Positions 20,297 through 31,836 of a DNA stretch of 64,000 nucleotides are shown here, one piece after another. A model generated the notes under the pieces. That model saw nothing but the letters and a program-made list of their open reading frames with translations. It was not told where the DNA came from and made no database searches. Each line of letters opens with the position of its first letter. Positions within the stretch are counted from its first letter, which is position 1. This DNA is from Amia ocellicauda (taxonomy: Eukaryota > Chordata > Actinopteri > Amiiformes > Amiidae), in NCBI RefSeq assembly GCF_036373705.1, contig NW_027102659.1, forward strand, positions 310,001 through 374,000, given 5' to 3'. A program made the position numbers and the translations under genes.

Positions 20297-23200
20297 TTTA
20301 GATGTCTGGCTAAAATCGAAGCGTTATTGCAAAGTAACGCAGCCATCTTAGCTGATGAAAGTCTGTCTCTGGTAATGAATGTGGTTCGTAACCCTGAGGG
20401 TGGGGCGCTTAGAAGACTGTCGAAATGCTTGAAGAACGACATAATTAGGACCAAGCTCAGGCAATTAGTGGTGAGTTCCAGTGGGGACAATAAGCTCTGT
20501 TTTGCTTACAGTTTAATAAAACTACTCACCCCCGACATGCCTGAACCCCAAGCTCTGCAAGAGGCTTTAATGCTTCATCAGAGGGCCGGCTTAAACTCTC
20601 AACAGATGGTTGCCTTTTCAGACATTACCAAGTTTGAGGAGTTGTTGTCTTTAAAAATTGTTGTGTGGTACCGTTGTGAGGTAAAGGAAGTATTTGTTAA
20701 ATTTCAGACACATCCTGAAACCCATACACAGACACTGTTTCTCTTCCTAGGTGATAGACATTAATTTGGAATAAAGAGTTTGACGGCTTTTTTGGGTTGT
20801 TCGTATGTTTGTCATTGGTGTTATAAGGCCTTCAATGATAAGCTTAAGCACCGCTGTGACGGTTACTGTAACGTCTGTTTCAATCCGCAATGTCATAAGG
20901 GTTTGGCCCCTACCATCCGATGTAAAGATTGCTTAAGGATTTGTCTCTCAGCGTTCTGTTTTTCCGAGCATAAGGTACAGAGGGCCGCTGCTGAGGGGGT
21001 TAAAAAACTGAGTTATTGTGATCAAACTAAATATTGCCCGCAGTGTTGCCTCCAGTACCGTTTTCATGAGGTTAAACCACACAAATGTCTGGAGCCGAGA
21101 TGCAGGATCTGTAATGCTGATTTAACCCCGGGGTCCGAACACCAGTGCTTTATTCAGCCGGTTAAAAAGGAGCCGCCGCACAACCGGTATGTCTTTTTTG
21201 CTTTTGAATGCCGGCAAGAAAACGGGGTCCACGTTGCTAATTATATACACTGTATTGACATGTTGGATCGTGAGTGGTCAGCTAGCGGTGAGAGTTGTGT
21301 CAGGGATTTCTTTACGCGGTATCGCGGTCCAAAATACCTCAATTACACATTTATTGCCCACAATGCTAAGGGTTATGATTCTTACATTTTGATGAAGTAT
21401 CTGGTGGAAAATGGGGTGACCCCAAAAAAAGTAGCTCAGGGTAGCAAGATCATGTGTTTCACCGACGAAGCTTTCAACTAACGTTACATAGACTCGTTAA
21501 ATTTCCTCCCCATGAAATTGAGCGCTTTGCCTAAGGCTCTGGGTTTTGAGGCTCAGAAGAAAGGTTGGTTCTGCCATTTTTTTAATACTAAGGACACTCA
21601 AAATTATCGAGGGTCCTACCCGCCCGCCTCTTATTATGGGGTTGATACTATGATGTCTCATGAGAGGGAGGAATTCTTTAAATGGTACAATACGGTTAAG
21701 TGAGGTGTTTTTGATTTCCGAGAAGAGATGGCCGCTTATTGTTAAAATGATGTGGTGATCCTTAATGAAGCCTGTGTGCGTTTCTGCGCCGAGGTTATCA
21801 ACACATCGGGTCTCGACCCTTTGCAAAGTGTGACCATAGTGTCTCTCTGCATGAAAATGTATCGGTCCAATTTCTTGCAGAAAAACACTATAGCGGTCAC
21901 CACTTCTGACAACTATCGTGCTAGACAAAAGAACTTTTCGACTGTCTCCATACAGTGGCTGGAATACCTGAGTGCCCGGGATAACATATTCATCAGACAT
22001 GCTTTAAATCAAGGGGAAGTCAAAATGGGGCCTTACTACTTAGACGGTTTTAGCGACGTGTTCGGGCGGCGTACCGCTTATGAGTTTGCTGGTTGTATTT
22101 ACCATGGCTGTCCTCAGTGCTTCGACCCAAACACCTTTAACCCCGAAACACAAAAACTCTGCGGTGATATCTACTATGATTTCCAGGAACGAATTGAAAC
22201 TTTAAAAAACACCTATGGTTTGAACGTGCTGGTGATTTGGGAACACGAGTGGACGACCCTGAAGCAACAGGATGCGGGGGTACAACGGTTTATGGAAACC
22301 TTGGACTTTCCTGAATGTCTAGAGCCCCGGGATGCGTTATTTGGGGGTCGTACCAATGCCCTCTGTTTACATTATGAGGTAAAGGAGGGTGAGAGAGTAG
22401 ATTACTATGATTTCACCAGTCTGTACCCTTATGTCAACAAGACCAAAATGTACCCGGTGGGGCGTCCAACCATTGTTTATCGTGACTTTCTCGAAATCGG
22501 ACATTACTTTGGATTGATCAAAGTCACCATGTACCCTCCTCGCGAGCTGTTCTTACCCGTGTTGCCTTACAGGTGTTCGGGAAAATTGATGTTCCCTCTG
22601 TGTAGAACGTGTGTGGAAACTGAAAATCAAACTACCTCTTGTCTGCACAGTGATGAAGATGACGGGTGTCTGGTGTAGCATTGAGCTTGACAAGGCGGTG
22701 GAGAAAGGTTACAGAGTCGGTAAGGTGTTTGAGGTTTGGCATTTTTCTGAAAAATCTGATACTCTTTTTGCTGATTACATTATGACCCATCTGAAAGGGA
22801 AACAGGAGGCATCGGGCTATCCCTCATGGTGTGTTGACTCCGCGGCCAAAGAGCGATACATTCAGCAATATTTTGAAAAGGAAGGGATCCGTCTAGAGCC
22901 GGGGAACATAACTGTAAACCCCGCCAAGAGACAAATGTCCAAACTGATTTTAAACAGTCTGTGGGGTAAGTTTGGGGAAAGAAATTACCGTCTAAACACA
23001 ACCTTGATTAAAACCCCTGAACAGTTTATAGAATTTATGTTTTCCAAACAACATGCAGTATCACACTTTCAATTCTTAAATGACCACGTGGCACAGGTCC
23101 AGTGGAGGGCCCCTAAAGATTTCCCCACCAAACAGGGGAACGTTAATGTTTTCATAGCGGTTTTTACCACGGCTTACGCCCGGCTTGAACTGTACAACTT

Positions 23201-23644
23201 AATGGATCAGTTGCAGGAACGCACGCTCTATCATGATACTGACTCTGTAATCTTTGTCACCAGGCCAGGGGATTGGGTCCCTCCCCTCGGGGACTACCTT
23301 GGGGAGTTAACGAGCGAACTAGATCCTCAGGAGTTTGTTTCAGGGGGTCCTAAGACTTTTGCCTACAGAACGGCTGCGGGTAAGACCTGTATGAAAGTTA
23401 AGGGTTTCACTCTGAACCATTGTAACAACAAGCTCATTAACATCAAGTCTCTGACGACCCTGGTAGAAAGTTTTGTAACAAGAAAGACGCGCCTCCTCGT
23501 GAGATTATTACAGCCGGAAATCAGATCTATCGAAATAAAAAGGGGTACACGTTGGAAGATAGATCACTAAACAAACGGTTCAGGGTGGTGTACAATAAAA
23601 GAGTGTTGAAGACTGATTATACCACTCTGCCTTATGGATATTAG
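20297..23644 (+). pseudogene. POLB: Family B DNA polymerase, copy B (broken)
   Basis: Stops: TAA at 20762, the shared TAA at 21479, TGA at 21701 (shared with D) and TAA at 21743. An 8-nt deletion near 22660 and a 1-nt loss near 23478 (shared with D) shift the frame, and 12 nt are lost in frame near 23330. The first exonuclease motif carries Ala instead of Asp (21200-21202), as in A. The catalytic polymerase motif YHDTDSVIF is intact. Confidence 0.9.
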
Positions 23645-24296
23645 CGGTGGTTTTGATAACAGACTTCAACACCCTTTCTCCTGTATTATAGCCTGTCCCT
23701 CCAATTCGGGGAAGAGCTATCTTATAAAGAACATCATAGAAGATGTGGACACAACCGTGTCCCAAGCTCTTGACAACATAGTGTGGTGTTACTCTTGCTG
23801 GCAACCTCTCTACGATGATTTGGCTTCGAAAAAAAATAATCTGAAATTTGTGCAAGGTCTCCCCGCCTCGTTGTGTGACGATGACTTGTTCCCGCCCGGT
23901 CAAACTAATCTAGTGATCCTTGATGACCTGATGGAGCAGGCCGGTGACAACAGTGAAGTGGAAAAAGCTTTCACAAAGTACACTCATCATAGGAATTTAA
24001 GTATTATTTATTTAGTTCAAAATCTATTTTTTCAAGGTAAAAAAAGCCGCACTATTAATTTATATGCCAATTATATAATTATTTTTAAAAACCCCAGAGA
24101 TAAACTACAGGTCACCGTCTTGGCTCGTCAAATGTACCCTAACCAGACCAAGTTCTTTTTGGAGGCATTTGAGGATGCCACCAAAAAACCCTATGGGGAC
24201 TTGATTGCGGACTTAAAAGCACAAACCCCAGAAGACTTTCGCCTCAGAACAGGTTTGTGCCCGCCCGATTGGCCGGCAGTGTATGTGCTAAAGTAA
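23634..24296 (+). CDS. ATP: Packaging ATPase, copy B
   Basis: Open frame of 220 aa. The Walker A region reads ACPSNSGKS, with the first Gly (residue 21) changed to Cys but the P-loop Lys27 and Ser28 kept. Walker B LVILDD is intact. A late stop trims the KRK tail by three residues relative to D. It could be functional if the Gly-to-Cys change is tolerated. It overlaps the polymerase end by 11 bases. Confidence 0.87.
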   Translation: MDISGGFDNRLQHPFSCIIACPSNSGKSYLIKNIIEDVDTTVSQALDNIVWCYSCWQPLYDDLASKKNNLKFVQGLPASLCDDDLFPPGQTNLVILDDLMEQAGDNSEVEKAFTKYTHHRNLSIIYLVQNLFFQGKKSRTINLYANYIIIFKNPRDKLQVTVLARQMYPNQTKFFLEAFEDATKKPYGDLIADLKAQTPEDFRLRTGLCPPDWPAVYVLK

Positions 24297-24311
24297 AGGA
24301 AATACATAAGA

Positions 24312-24647
24312 ATGTCTGTTCGGATTAAAAGAAATCTGCCACTTTTGCAAATGTTATTTGAGGGGAGCCCGCGCCATAGGAAAGCTGTGCTGGCAGGGGC
24401 CCCCTCGGATTTGATCGAGACCCTGTGTGAAATAGCTTTTAACATCTTACGCGGTAATATACCCCTAACCACTTCTCAACATTCTAAACTCAAAAAACAA
24501 AAAGCGGTTATCAAGATCATCGCTAATAAGAAGTATTCTATTAAAAGAAAAAGAAAGAAGATTAATCAAACCGGGGGTTTTATAGGACCGCTGTTGAGCA
24601 TAGCCGTGCCTTTCCTAACCAGTCTTCTAGCTTCCAGAGTGGGTTAA
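24312..24647 (+). CDS. Small basic protein with hydrophobic tail (111 aa), copy B
   Basis: Intact. The N-terminal half contains RIKRNLPLLQMLF and a helix-like segment. Residues 60-90 are dominated by Lys and Arg (KRKRKKI), which is nuclear-localisation or DNA-binding in character. The last 24 residues are Gly-rich then hydrophobic (FIGPLLSIAVPFL). It lies between the packaging ATPase and the 247-aa gene and is separated from the latter by two bases. Composition suggests a minor virion or core protein. I do not recognise a named family. Confidence 0.75.
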   Translation: MSVRIKRNLPLLQMLFEGSPRHRKAVLAGAPSDLIETLCEIAFNILRGNIPLTTSQHSKLKKQKAVIKIIANKKYSIKRKRKKINQTGGFIGPLLSIAVPFLTSLLASRVG

Positions 24648-24649
24648 TA

Positions 24650-25393
24650 ATGGAATATGCTCAGAAAATGTTTTTGATCCCTCAGGAGCAGCTTGAGAAA
24701 CTGAGAAAAAATGTTGTCGGGCCAGAGCCCATTAGACAAACGGCCGAAAACAACCTGGACTCTGAAATGAAAGCTATACAGGCCAGGGCCGATTTAAATC
24801 AGTATTCCAAAGCTCAGTTGTATACCAACACGTTACAGCGCTACCTCCGTCTGGTTAGACAGGGTGAAAAAGATCAAAACATTTTAACTTTAACCATGGC
24901 CTCTCAAGAAAATGGTTCTGGGGCTGATGCGGGGGGTACGGTTGATAAAGATGTTGCGGTGACCGAACCTGTTGAGAGTTCAGAGGGAGATGTTGTAACG
25001 GATGTTTTGAGAAACATGCCGGCCAGAAGCAAAAGACATGCAGAATATATCCTGCACAAAATGGTTCAGAAACCGCGGGTAACGGCTTGGAATGAACAGG
25101 GTGAATTTGTTTTTAAAGGACAACTGATCAAAGGTTCACACATGTTTGATTTGTTGAAGAGTGTCACTAACACTAATAAGGTACCCGATAGTCGCCGACC
25201 TGTAGGCTGGAATGCTTTCCTACAGGCGATGGCCTGTCTGAACATGCCCCAATCAACAGTTCCTAACCAGGAAACGCGACAAAAAATCCGTCTGTGTAAA
25301 GAGGTGGAGCCTGATCTGACTCCGATATCTCATTACTCTGACCGTGCTGAGCGACCATCCTCAGGATCTATCCATCGTTGGGAAGCTTATTAA
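24650..25393 (+). CDS. 247-aa protein of unknown function, copy B (intact)
   Basis: The only uninterrupted copy. Residues 1-80 are helical and charged (IPQEQLEKLRKN; QARADLNQYSKAQLYTNTLQRYLRLV), then comes a low-complexity acidic linker (about 85-115). A compact block follows (about 125-190) with WNEQGEFVFKGQLIKGSHMFDLLKSV. The tail ends SDRAERPSSGSIHRW. Similar genes occur next to ATPase and protease in other fish Polintons as far as I recall, without an assigned role. It is the last rightward gene before the convergent poly(A) signals. Confidence 0.75.
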   Translation: MEYAQKMFLIPQEQLEKLRKNVVGPEPIRQTAENNLDSEMKAIQARADLNQYSKAQLYTNTLQRYLRLVRQGEKDQNILTLTMASQENGSGADAGGTVDKDVAVTEPVESSEGDVVTDVLRNMPARSKRHAEYILHKMVQKPRVTAWNEQGEFVFKGQLIKGSHMFDLLKSVTNTNKVPDSRRPVGWNAFLQAMACLNMPQSTVPNQETRQKIRLCKEVEPDLTPISHYSDRAERPSSGSIHRWEAY

Positions 25394-25560
25394 TCTCATG
25401 TTTTTATTTGTCTCCCCTGTAAATAATGACCCGACAAACAATTTTTTTTTTTTTCAAATGTTGTTCATTTATTTATACCATAAACCCTGCTTTGTATAAG
25501 AATTGTGTTGAATAAAAACAAAACTAATGATTCAAAGGCTGTTTTCATTATTTTTTCACC

Positions 25561-26133
25561 TTAACACGCATGACATCTTTTAAAATCCTCACAAGAACAC
25601 CCCATCTGTATACATGGCTGGCTAGGGTCGTAAGTCATTGTGTTATAAGGGGGGGTCCACAGTGTCCTGACAATCTCTGCCACTTTTTTATCATTTTGGC
25701 CTAAATCCTCACTGTACAAGGCCATAATATCGGGGTATGACCTTCCTTTAGATCTATGATATAAGAAAAACACACAGTGTTGACCACAAGTGAAGGTCTG
25801 CAGACTTTGTACTTGACGACCGCTGTAAATGGTTTCTTGACAGTTGTTGAGCAGAAAGTTATTGATCTTCCGAGGGAAAGGTCTGAAATCCGGGGGGTTT
25901 GCATAGGAATCAAAAAATTCTCCACGGTGGTCCTCCCTTAGATAAATAGCCAGCCAATGTTCTCCGGGCATATTTTTAGGGTGTGTGTTGATTATGTACA
26001 TTGCAGGTAAATTCTTGATCTTAAATTTAGGCAGCTGATCGCAGGCGTAGACTCCTTGAAACAGTTTCCGTGAGCCGGCAAGGGCATTCATGTTGTGGTT
26101 GAGCTCTCTGGTGTTCATTTTAATAATAATCAT
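25561..26133 (-). CDS. PRO: Adenain-like cysteine protease, copy B (intact, 190 aa)
   Basis: Processes virion proteins in adenoviruses and Polintons. His59 (GEHWLAIYL), Asp75 (EFFDSY), Gln109 and Cys116 (FTCGQHC) are in the expected order and spacing for the adenain family. The Cys-rich C-terminus (CIQMGCSCEDFKRCHAC) is complete here only. Translation may start at Met1 or at Met6 (MNTREL). The first option overlaps the capsid stop by 14 bases. Confidence 0.88.
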   Translation of the reverse strand: MIIIKMNTRELNHNMNALAGSRKLFQGVYACDQLPKFKIKNLPAMYIINTHPKNMPGEHWLAIYLREDHRGEFFDSYANPPDFRPFPRKINNFLLNNCQETIYSGRQVQSLQTFTCGQHCVFFLYHRSKGRSYPDIMALYSEDLGQNDKKVAEIVRTLWTPPYNTMTYDPSQPCIQMGCSCEDFKRCHAC

Positions 26134-27424
26134 ACAGAACGTTTCTCCTCCGATTCACCTCAATAATGTTGTCAAACACAGCATACACGACCATATTTAC
26201 AGTGCGTGGTAGAGGCTGCTTGAAACGCATCTCCAAACGCATATTGCCCGTCTTCATCAGTGAAAAATGTTGTCCACACTCTTCGTCAGGGGTCAGGTTG
26301 AAACCGTACAGGGTGTAACCGCTGCAGTATTCCCGGCGATCGATCAGCAGAGTTTGATCCTTGAGATGGCGACCCGTAGCCAGTACTAGACTGTCATATT
26401 CACGAACCGCATTGCCGATTTCAAAGTCAGGTTGAAAAGGTCTGGATGGAACCTGCACACCATCGACGTACAACACTATAAATTCCGCGTTATGTTTAAA
26501 GTTAAAGGGGTTCTTGTTGTAAACCCCGGTAAATGCATCATTATCCACGAGACCTATAATAACCTGTTTTGGGAGCTGTCCTAGAAACAGATTTTCCTGG
26601 TTCATCACCCGTGTCCCTGCGGGGATACTGTGGACTTTCATATAGACTCTTTCGATCGGGTACTCGGCGTTTGCCGTCATTAACGCCTGCGCGTGTCCTA
26701 GTTTAACCGCCGGGGAGACGGACACTTTTTTCACAAACAGCGAGGCCGATAATATGGTCAGTTTATATTTTTCCGTATCAGGGGTCATCAGACAAAAAGC
26801 ATTTTTACTACGGATCATTTTAATTTTAATGTCTACCCCGTTGAGCATGAGTTTTTCTTGGAAAAATATGTCTGCATGGATATGCCCCATTAGCTCAAAG
26901 GTCCTCCCTTCTGTTGAAGAGGCCGTTCTTTTTTGCAAACCCTTATTGAGTCCCTCTGGATCCTTGTCGTCCATAGCTTCCGAGATGTCTTTGAAGAAAA
27001 GGCCGGGGCTGAACTGTTTGCTTAGGGTCTCCTCACTATAATTAAGTTTACACTCCATCATGGCTCTATAGGGGTAAGTATTGCTGCTTTGACTAATGAG
27101 CCGATCTCCCAGGGTCACATCCACCTGTGAAAACATGGTGGCCACCGGGTAATTGATGACCCCAGCGATGGCCGTATTCTCGATTGCATCGCCATCCTAA
27201 TCAGTCACTTTACAGTTCATTAAAATAAATGTGTTATTCAAATCAATATAATCCTCGCCATTGCCAGCTATAAAAAACTCCAGAGGGGCCGTGTCTGAAA
27301 TTGCAGAAAGAGGGGGAATCTCTACATATATGATCTTATCTATACTCGTTTGAGTGTATGGAACTGTAAACAGATCCAGTTCTGATTTGACGCATTCTTC
27401 CGATAGACTGTTGACAAAAGACAT
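26120..27424 (-). pseudogene. PY: Major capsid protein, copy B (single nonsense codon)
   Basis: 434 codons, in frame from MSFVNSLSEECVK to the YDYY end, broken only by a TAG at 27197-27199 (codon 76), which C and D share. It is otherwise the best preserved capsid gene in the window. Translation from the internal ATG at 27145 would give 341 aa lacking the first jelly-roll strands. Confidence 0.88.
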
Positions 27425-27426
27425 GT

Positions 27427-27914
27427 TTAAAAGATGTATCCTGAGGCTCTATTTTTCTTTCTTTGAGACTTTCTTTTTGCAGGTTTTTTCTTGTGCTGCT
27501 TCCTTCTCCGAGTGTTTCCACGATATGTTGGAGAATGAGAGATTCTTCGTTTTTTGTTAGCCACGGATCTTCGTCGCCCTGGTGGACACATGCTGTTTCT
27601 TCTTTTACCCCCCCTCCTCGCCATTACCATGAGACCCGAACCCTCCTGATGCTCATGGCTAGCTGCCCGGTTCATAACATTGGTGAACACGTCACTAACA
27701 ATATTTTTAGCCGCTGATTTCAAGTGGGGTCTGGCTATAGCAAAGCCTCTCTTAAGCAGGGGTACGGCCATTCTAAAGAGACCATGAAAGAGTCCTCCTA
27801 GACCGGCGCCATACATTGTGGGGGCTCCTACAAAACCGGGCAAGCCGTTCCATCTTGCATCTTGTAATAATCCACATAGGCGCTAGGATCTACATAACCC
27901 CTCGAGGTAGCCAT
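27427..27914 (-). pseudogene. Basic pVI/pX-like virion protein, copy B (N-terminal frameshift)
   Basis: Shares with A and D the one-base loss near codon 28, so the N-terminal piece is out of frame. From the next ATG (27843) 138 residues are open, including the whole Lys/Arg-rich tail, which is cut short in A and D. Confidence 0.7.
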
Positions 27915-27915
27915 T

Positions 27916-28751
27916 TTAATAATGTACACACTGTTTCAGGGGTCGAAAATGTAGTTTGACATTAACTTTACCGAAGCGGAAGTGTACGTTGATATTCTGA
28001 TCCGATTTTACTTCGATCGTGATGTTGTCACAGTGGGTCATTGAGACTGGTACGTAGTGTGGTTTGTCATAAGTAATTGTGACCATGTCATTGCTTTTAC
28101 CTTTAATAAGTACATTTCTCAAAAGGGGGACATAACTATCCCAGACCCTCTGGTGGGTTATGATATCCGTATACACATAAAGAGTGTAAAAGCCGCCACA
28201 CCACTTCTGAGAACCTGCTCTCTGTGTCCGAATAGAACCCTAATATACGCCCCAGTTGGCCGCTGGTTTGAATGCTAATACCTGGTTTTGACACCTTGTA
28301 CACTCTGTTTTTAATAGGGTTGTAATATAGCTTGATGTTGGGGGTGCCTTCTGAGAACTGTTTATGCATCTCATCTAATATTTTATCCACATTGTCATAA
28401 TAACCTCCTTGTATCGTGAATGTCCATTGACTCTTTTTTACATCATCAAAAATGGCGAAAGTGGCATCCTTATCTTGTAAAACAGCCCAAGTGTAAGGAT
28501 ACTGTATTTCCGCCAACCCCACTTCCCACGACCCCCTTAGATCTATAGATTTTCCAAATTCCAAATATTTCATTTTTAGGGTATATATCGAGAGAGGCGT
28601 TACTGGGTAGAGTCATGTAGAAGCCTCCTGATTCGATCTTGAGTATCGAAAGTAATGCCCCCAACACACCCGCGGGCATGTTGTTATAAGGATTGAATAT
28701 CGCAAACCTGTTGTTCCGGGACCCAACTATTGAACTTTTCAGGCCATCCAA
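27916..28751 (-). pseudogene. PX: Penton-like minor capsid protein, copy B (frameshifts)
   Basis: The shared frame change lies near 28185. A further indel near 28560 (about ten bases lost in the SSYTVQFGKS region) shifts the N-terminal part. A C-terminal block of 86 codons is open in its own frame. Confidence 0.7.
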
Positions 28752-29736
28752 GCCATTTCATCAACACATATTTTTTCCGGTTCTGGGTTTTTTCAGCTAA
28801 TATCTTTTCAACTCTGTATACACTGTCTTTACCCACAATAATTTTTTGTAACTCGGCTTCGTAAAACGTTCCTTCTATATTCTCCCCGTCATAGTCTTTT
28901 AACCGGTACACGGGGGGGTCTCTAGCCAACTGTTTGGTAACTGTAAAAGTACTCCTTAGCTTTGAAACGCGAACCACATCACAGATGTTGAACTTATAAG
29001 TAGTTTTTCCCTTCTTAATAAATGGTCCGTATAATTTTTTATAGACCTTAAAAGAATTACTTTGATCCACATCTATAGGCTTCATTTTAATACTGGTGTG
29101 ATACCCTTGGTTGTAAGTATCGATAAAATCCTGAACTTTATCAAAATACTTGAACGTGTTGACCGCTGTAAAATATCTCCACATTTTGGTCTTTATGGTG
29201 CGGTTAAACCTCTCCACTACCGATGCCTTAAGCTCATTACCGGTGGTGAAATGATGTATTTTGTGTCTCTTCAGTAGATTCTGAAATTCTCTGTTGAGAA
29301 ACTCTTTTCCTTAATCAGTCTGCAGTTTTTTAGGACATCGACCCTGGGACAATATATCCTCAAAGGCCCTTGTCACCGCCCAACCTGTTTTATTATGTAG
29401 AATTCGAGCCCAGGCATATTTTGATTACACATCGATACACATCAACATCAATTTGTGACCATTGTTATGTTTTGATAAATTTGACATATCGACTAGATCC
29501 ATTTGCCATTGTGAGTCTATGTCAGTTGCATATACGCGGTTTCTTTTAAACTTAATCCTGAGAGGTTTATGAAAGGTATAGGCGTCTTGTTCCCGTAACC
29601 ATTCTGAAACAACCACAACATTAACCTTCACTCCGGCCTCAGCGAGTCCTCTTTGAAAACCCTTCTTACCCGCCAAACCCCCAATCTTGGCTGGGTTGTA
29701 GTATAGTTCCTGCATTTGGGGAGCTTGCCGAGTCAT
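28684..29736 (-). pseudogene. INT: Chromodomain integrase, copy B (two shared stops)
   Basis: TAA at 29425-29427 and 29311-29313 correspond to the two stops in A and D. A private in-frame loss of 39 nt removes 13 residues between the catalytic core and the chromodomain (near 28948). The chromodomain itself is preserved. Confidence 0.88.
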
Positions 29737-29908
29737 TCTGTCAAATAACCACACAGACCCACACTATGCGCAAAGTTTTTATACAAGGTTTTTTATTCAA
29801 CTTCAGGAGAGCAGATACCCCTTTTTAGACATTTGAGAAAAGTATAACATACACAACAATTTTTTCTACGGTCCAGACAAAAAGAAATCAGATGATTGGT
29901 TACTTGAT

Positions 29909-30428
29909 CTATATCAACAAATATACCTGTTTCTTTATCTTGTAGGCACACACCTCAGTTACATATGTAAATAAAACAACAATATGACCTATTTTAAAAG
30001 TAAACAGAGGTGTATTAAACATGCTAAGTAAAAGGTCATACAGATGTTGATGAAATGGCCTAATATCATTCTTTGCCCCCTTTGAGCGCTTCATCCCAGT
30101 GTTCGTACCCCCCGGTCTTTGTTACAGCAGCCATTAACTTTTCCAGGTTTGAAAGTTGATCCTCATCGATGGTTAAATCTGTAGAGAAAAGGCTCGCGTT
30201 GGCTACTTTTCTGTCAAGCACATGGTGTAATAGCGCTCTCAGGTTAGCTGCAGAGTGTTGATGACAGAACCAGTTGCAGAAGCAGTCCAGGGTCTGAGGT
30301 CTTGGAGAGTAACCGCAGTCAAAGGGTTCCAGAGTGTATACAAAATCTGGGGAATAGAACCAGGGGTGATCCCGGGTTTGAAGAGGCCTGTAGAGCCTGT
30401 CGACGTCCGCAGCTTTCAGGTAAGACAT
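29909..30428 (-). pseudogene. In-frame fusion of 282-aa and 130-aa genes, copy B
   Basis: A deletion of about 740 bp joins residues 1-46 of the 282-aa protein (up to RPQT) in frame to LDCFCNWFCHQHS of the 130-aa protein, giving a 120-codon frame 30428-30066. A further indel near 30078 breaks it before the 130-aa C-terminus, which stays open to 29909. The Cys/His motif and acidic tail of the 282-aa protein are lost. No splice signals fit the junction, so it is a genomic deletion. Confidence 0.75.
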
Positions 30429-30506
30429 TCTCTTTAATTTTAAACCATGATTGAATTGTTGCGCCTTTTATCCTATCTCTTCACTACGTCACGACACACC
30501 GCCCTC

Positions 30507-31217
30507 TTAGAAGAGAGTAGCCCCTGAGCCGTCAGACCCCCCTCCAAAACCCCACACGTCGTCTGTTTTATCATCGTCGTCGTCATTCAAGGGGGATATA
30601 TAATCCATAATCCAGCATATTCTCCTTCTAACCAAATCCAGTTGCGAACATTTGGTCAAGATGTCAAAACCATCATTTATACAGTTTATGACCTCTTTCA
30701 AGAACGGCCAGTCCACGGCGTCAAACATAATTTCAGTAACCTGTTTTTCTGGATCCTCCACACCCCCTTCAATAGGGTTTGTAATCAGGGTACTGCTAAA
30801 CAAAACCTTACGATCTGTAGTTAGAGATAGACTCTTCACCACTCTACCGTAGTTCTGCAAGCTTTCCCATTCACACCTTTCAAAACCCTGAGTCGGAGAC
30901 TCCATTTCGCATTCTCTTGGACCCTCTTGCAAGCCTTCTAGAGTCTTATCCACAAGCCCCAGATCTCTCCAGGCCATCACCTTCAACCAGTCCTCATAAG
31001 AGTATTCAATTACCGTCTCAAAAGGTTCCAACGTACCCTCCTTCTCTCCCAAAGCAAAAAGCTCCACTCCAACATAGCTGGGTTCCCTTTTAAAGCGGTA
31101 ACCCCGTCGAGCCCCCCAGAACAACACCCAGGAGCGTTCAATCTTCAAATTGGTGAGTACAGGAACCCTTGCCCGGGATTGTTTCTTGCGGGGTTTCATG
31201 TTGATGTCGCTGGACAT
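30507..31217 (-). CDS. 236-aa right-terminal protein, copy B (intact)
   Basis: First gene in from the right inverted repeat, and also open in D. The N-terminus is basic (PRKKQSRARV). A central region contains GTLEPFETVIEYSYEDWLKVMAW, the C-terminal third is helical with Cys and Trp, and the end has an acidic run (NDDDDDKTDD) followed by a Gly/Ser tail. No family was recognised. Its position beside the terminus and its own TATA box suggest an early or regulatory gene, by analogy with adenovirus-like genomes only. Confidence 0.65.
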   Translation of the reverse strand: MSSDINMKPRKKQSRARVPVLTNLKIERSWVLFWGARRGYRFKREPSYVGVELFALGEKEGTLEPFETVIEYSYEDWLKVMAWRDLGLVDKTLEGLQEGPRECEMESPTQGFERCEWESLQNYGRVVKSLSLTTDRKVLFSSTLITNPIEGGVEDPEKQVTEIMFDAVDWPFLKEVINCINDGFDILTKCSQLDLVRRRICWIMDYISPLNDDDDDKTDDVWGFGGGSDGSGATLF

Positions 31218-31282
31218 GTTGAAGAAGCGGGATGTTTCTGATGCTGAGAATTAAAGAGGTATTGCCTAAAAGCAGCGCGGGT

Positions 31283-31292
31283 TCTTAAATAG
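31283..31292 (-). promoter_or_regulatory. TATA box of the 236-aa gene
   Basis: The minus strand reads TATTTAAGAA about 65 bp upstream of the ATG at 31217 and just inside the right inverted repeat. The equivalent site is in C near 41385 and in D near 57640. The CRE-like sites of the repeat lie upstream of it. Confidence 0.5.
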
Positions 31293-31335
31293 AGAGGAGA
31301 GTTTCGGGGCGTTGCCTTCAGAGGGGTGGGGGTAT

Positions 31336-31520
31336 TTATGGGTGGCCTTGATGTTCAGGGTTTTATGGGTGTACACTTTCTGACGGATATGACGTAGGAA
31401 TAATTAAGGAAATAACTCTACCTAAAATCACGCCCCCCAATTATGACGTAGGAATATTAATAAGCTTAGGGCATACGTCATAACAAAATAGGCCGCGCCC
31501 AAAAAACCCTACTATCTACT
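31336..31520 (-). repeat. Right terminal inverted repeat, copy B
   Basis: Inverted partner of 15890-16074. It ends ACTATCTACT, immediately followed by the target duplication CTTATG. Confidence 0.93.
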
Positions 31521-31836
31521 CTTATGTAGTTGAAGGCGCAGTATAGCTCTGATAGTCTGGTGGTGACGGAAGACCACCAGCCGTTTGAACAAGCCATTCA
31601 GCATCACCTTGTTGGGCTAAGTGCAGGCACTGTCAGAGCGCAGGGCGTCCTGCCTTTGAAAGAGTTTCCGAAGTGTCCTGATGTGCCCTTTAGCAATGCC
31701 AAACAGGTCTGTGAAAATGGCATCCTTTCGCGGCACTTCAGACGCCATCTCACAGTCTAGCCGACCTGAAATGCCTGAGCCCGTTTTACCAGCAGGCTTC
31801 AACGGTAACCGTTTGAAGCAAGACGTGGCGGTGTCA

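Larger units (their letters stand above)
15890..31520 (+). mobile_element. Polinton copy B, complete with both termini
   Basis: 15,631 bp bounded by 185-bp inverted repeats beginning AGTAGATAG and ending CTATCTACT. The target duplication CTTATG is at 15884-15889 and 31521-31526. AG...CT termini, 6-bp duplications and the gene set are the published hallmarks of Polintons. It carries all genes, but most are broken. One internal deletion of about 740 bp near 30290 fuses two right-end genes. The duplication could be extended to nine bases (ACTCTTATG) because the element's last three bases equal the target's ACT. Confidence 0.96.

Noticed and set aside
30280-30300. Splicing or processed-transcript origin for the copy B fusion
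   Set aside because: No donor or acceptor dinucleotides fit the junction in the other copies, and neighbouring introns and flanks are unchanged. A plain deletion suffices.
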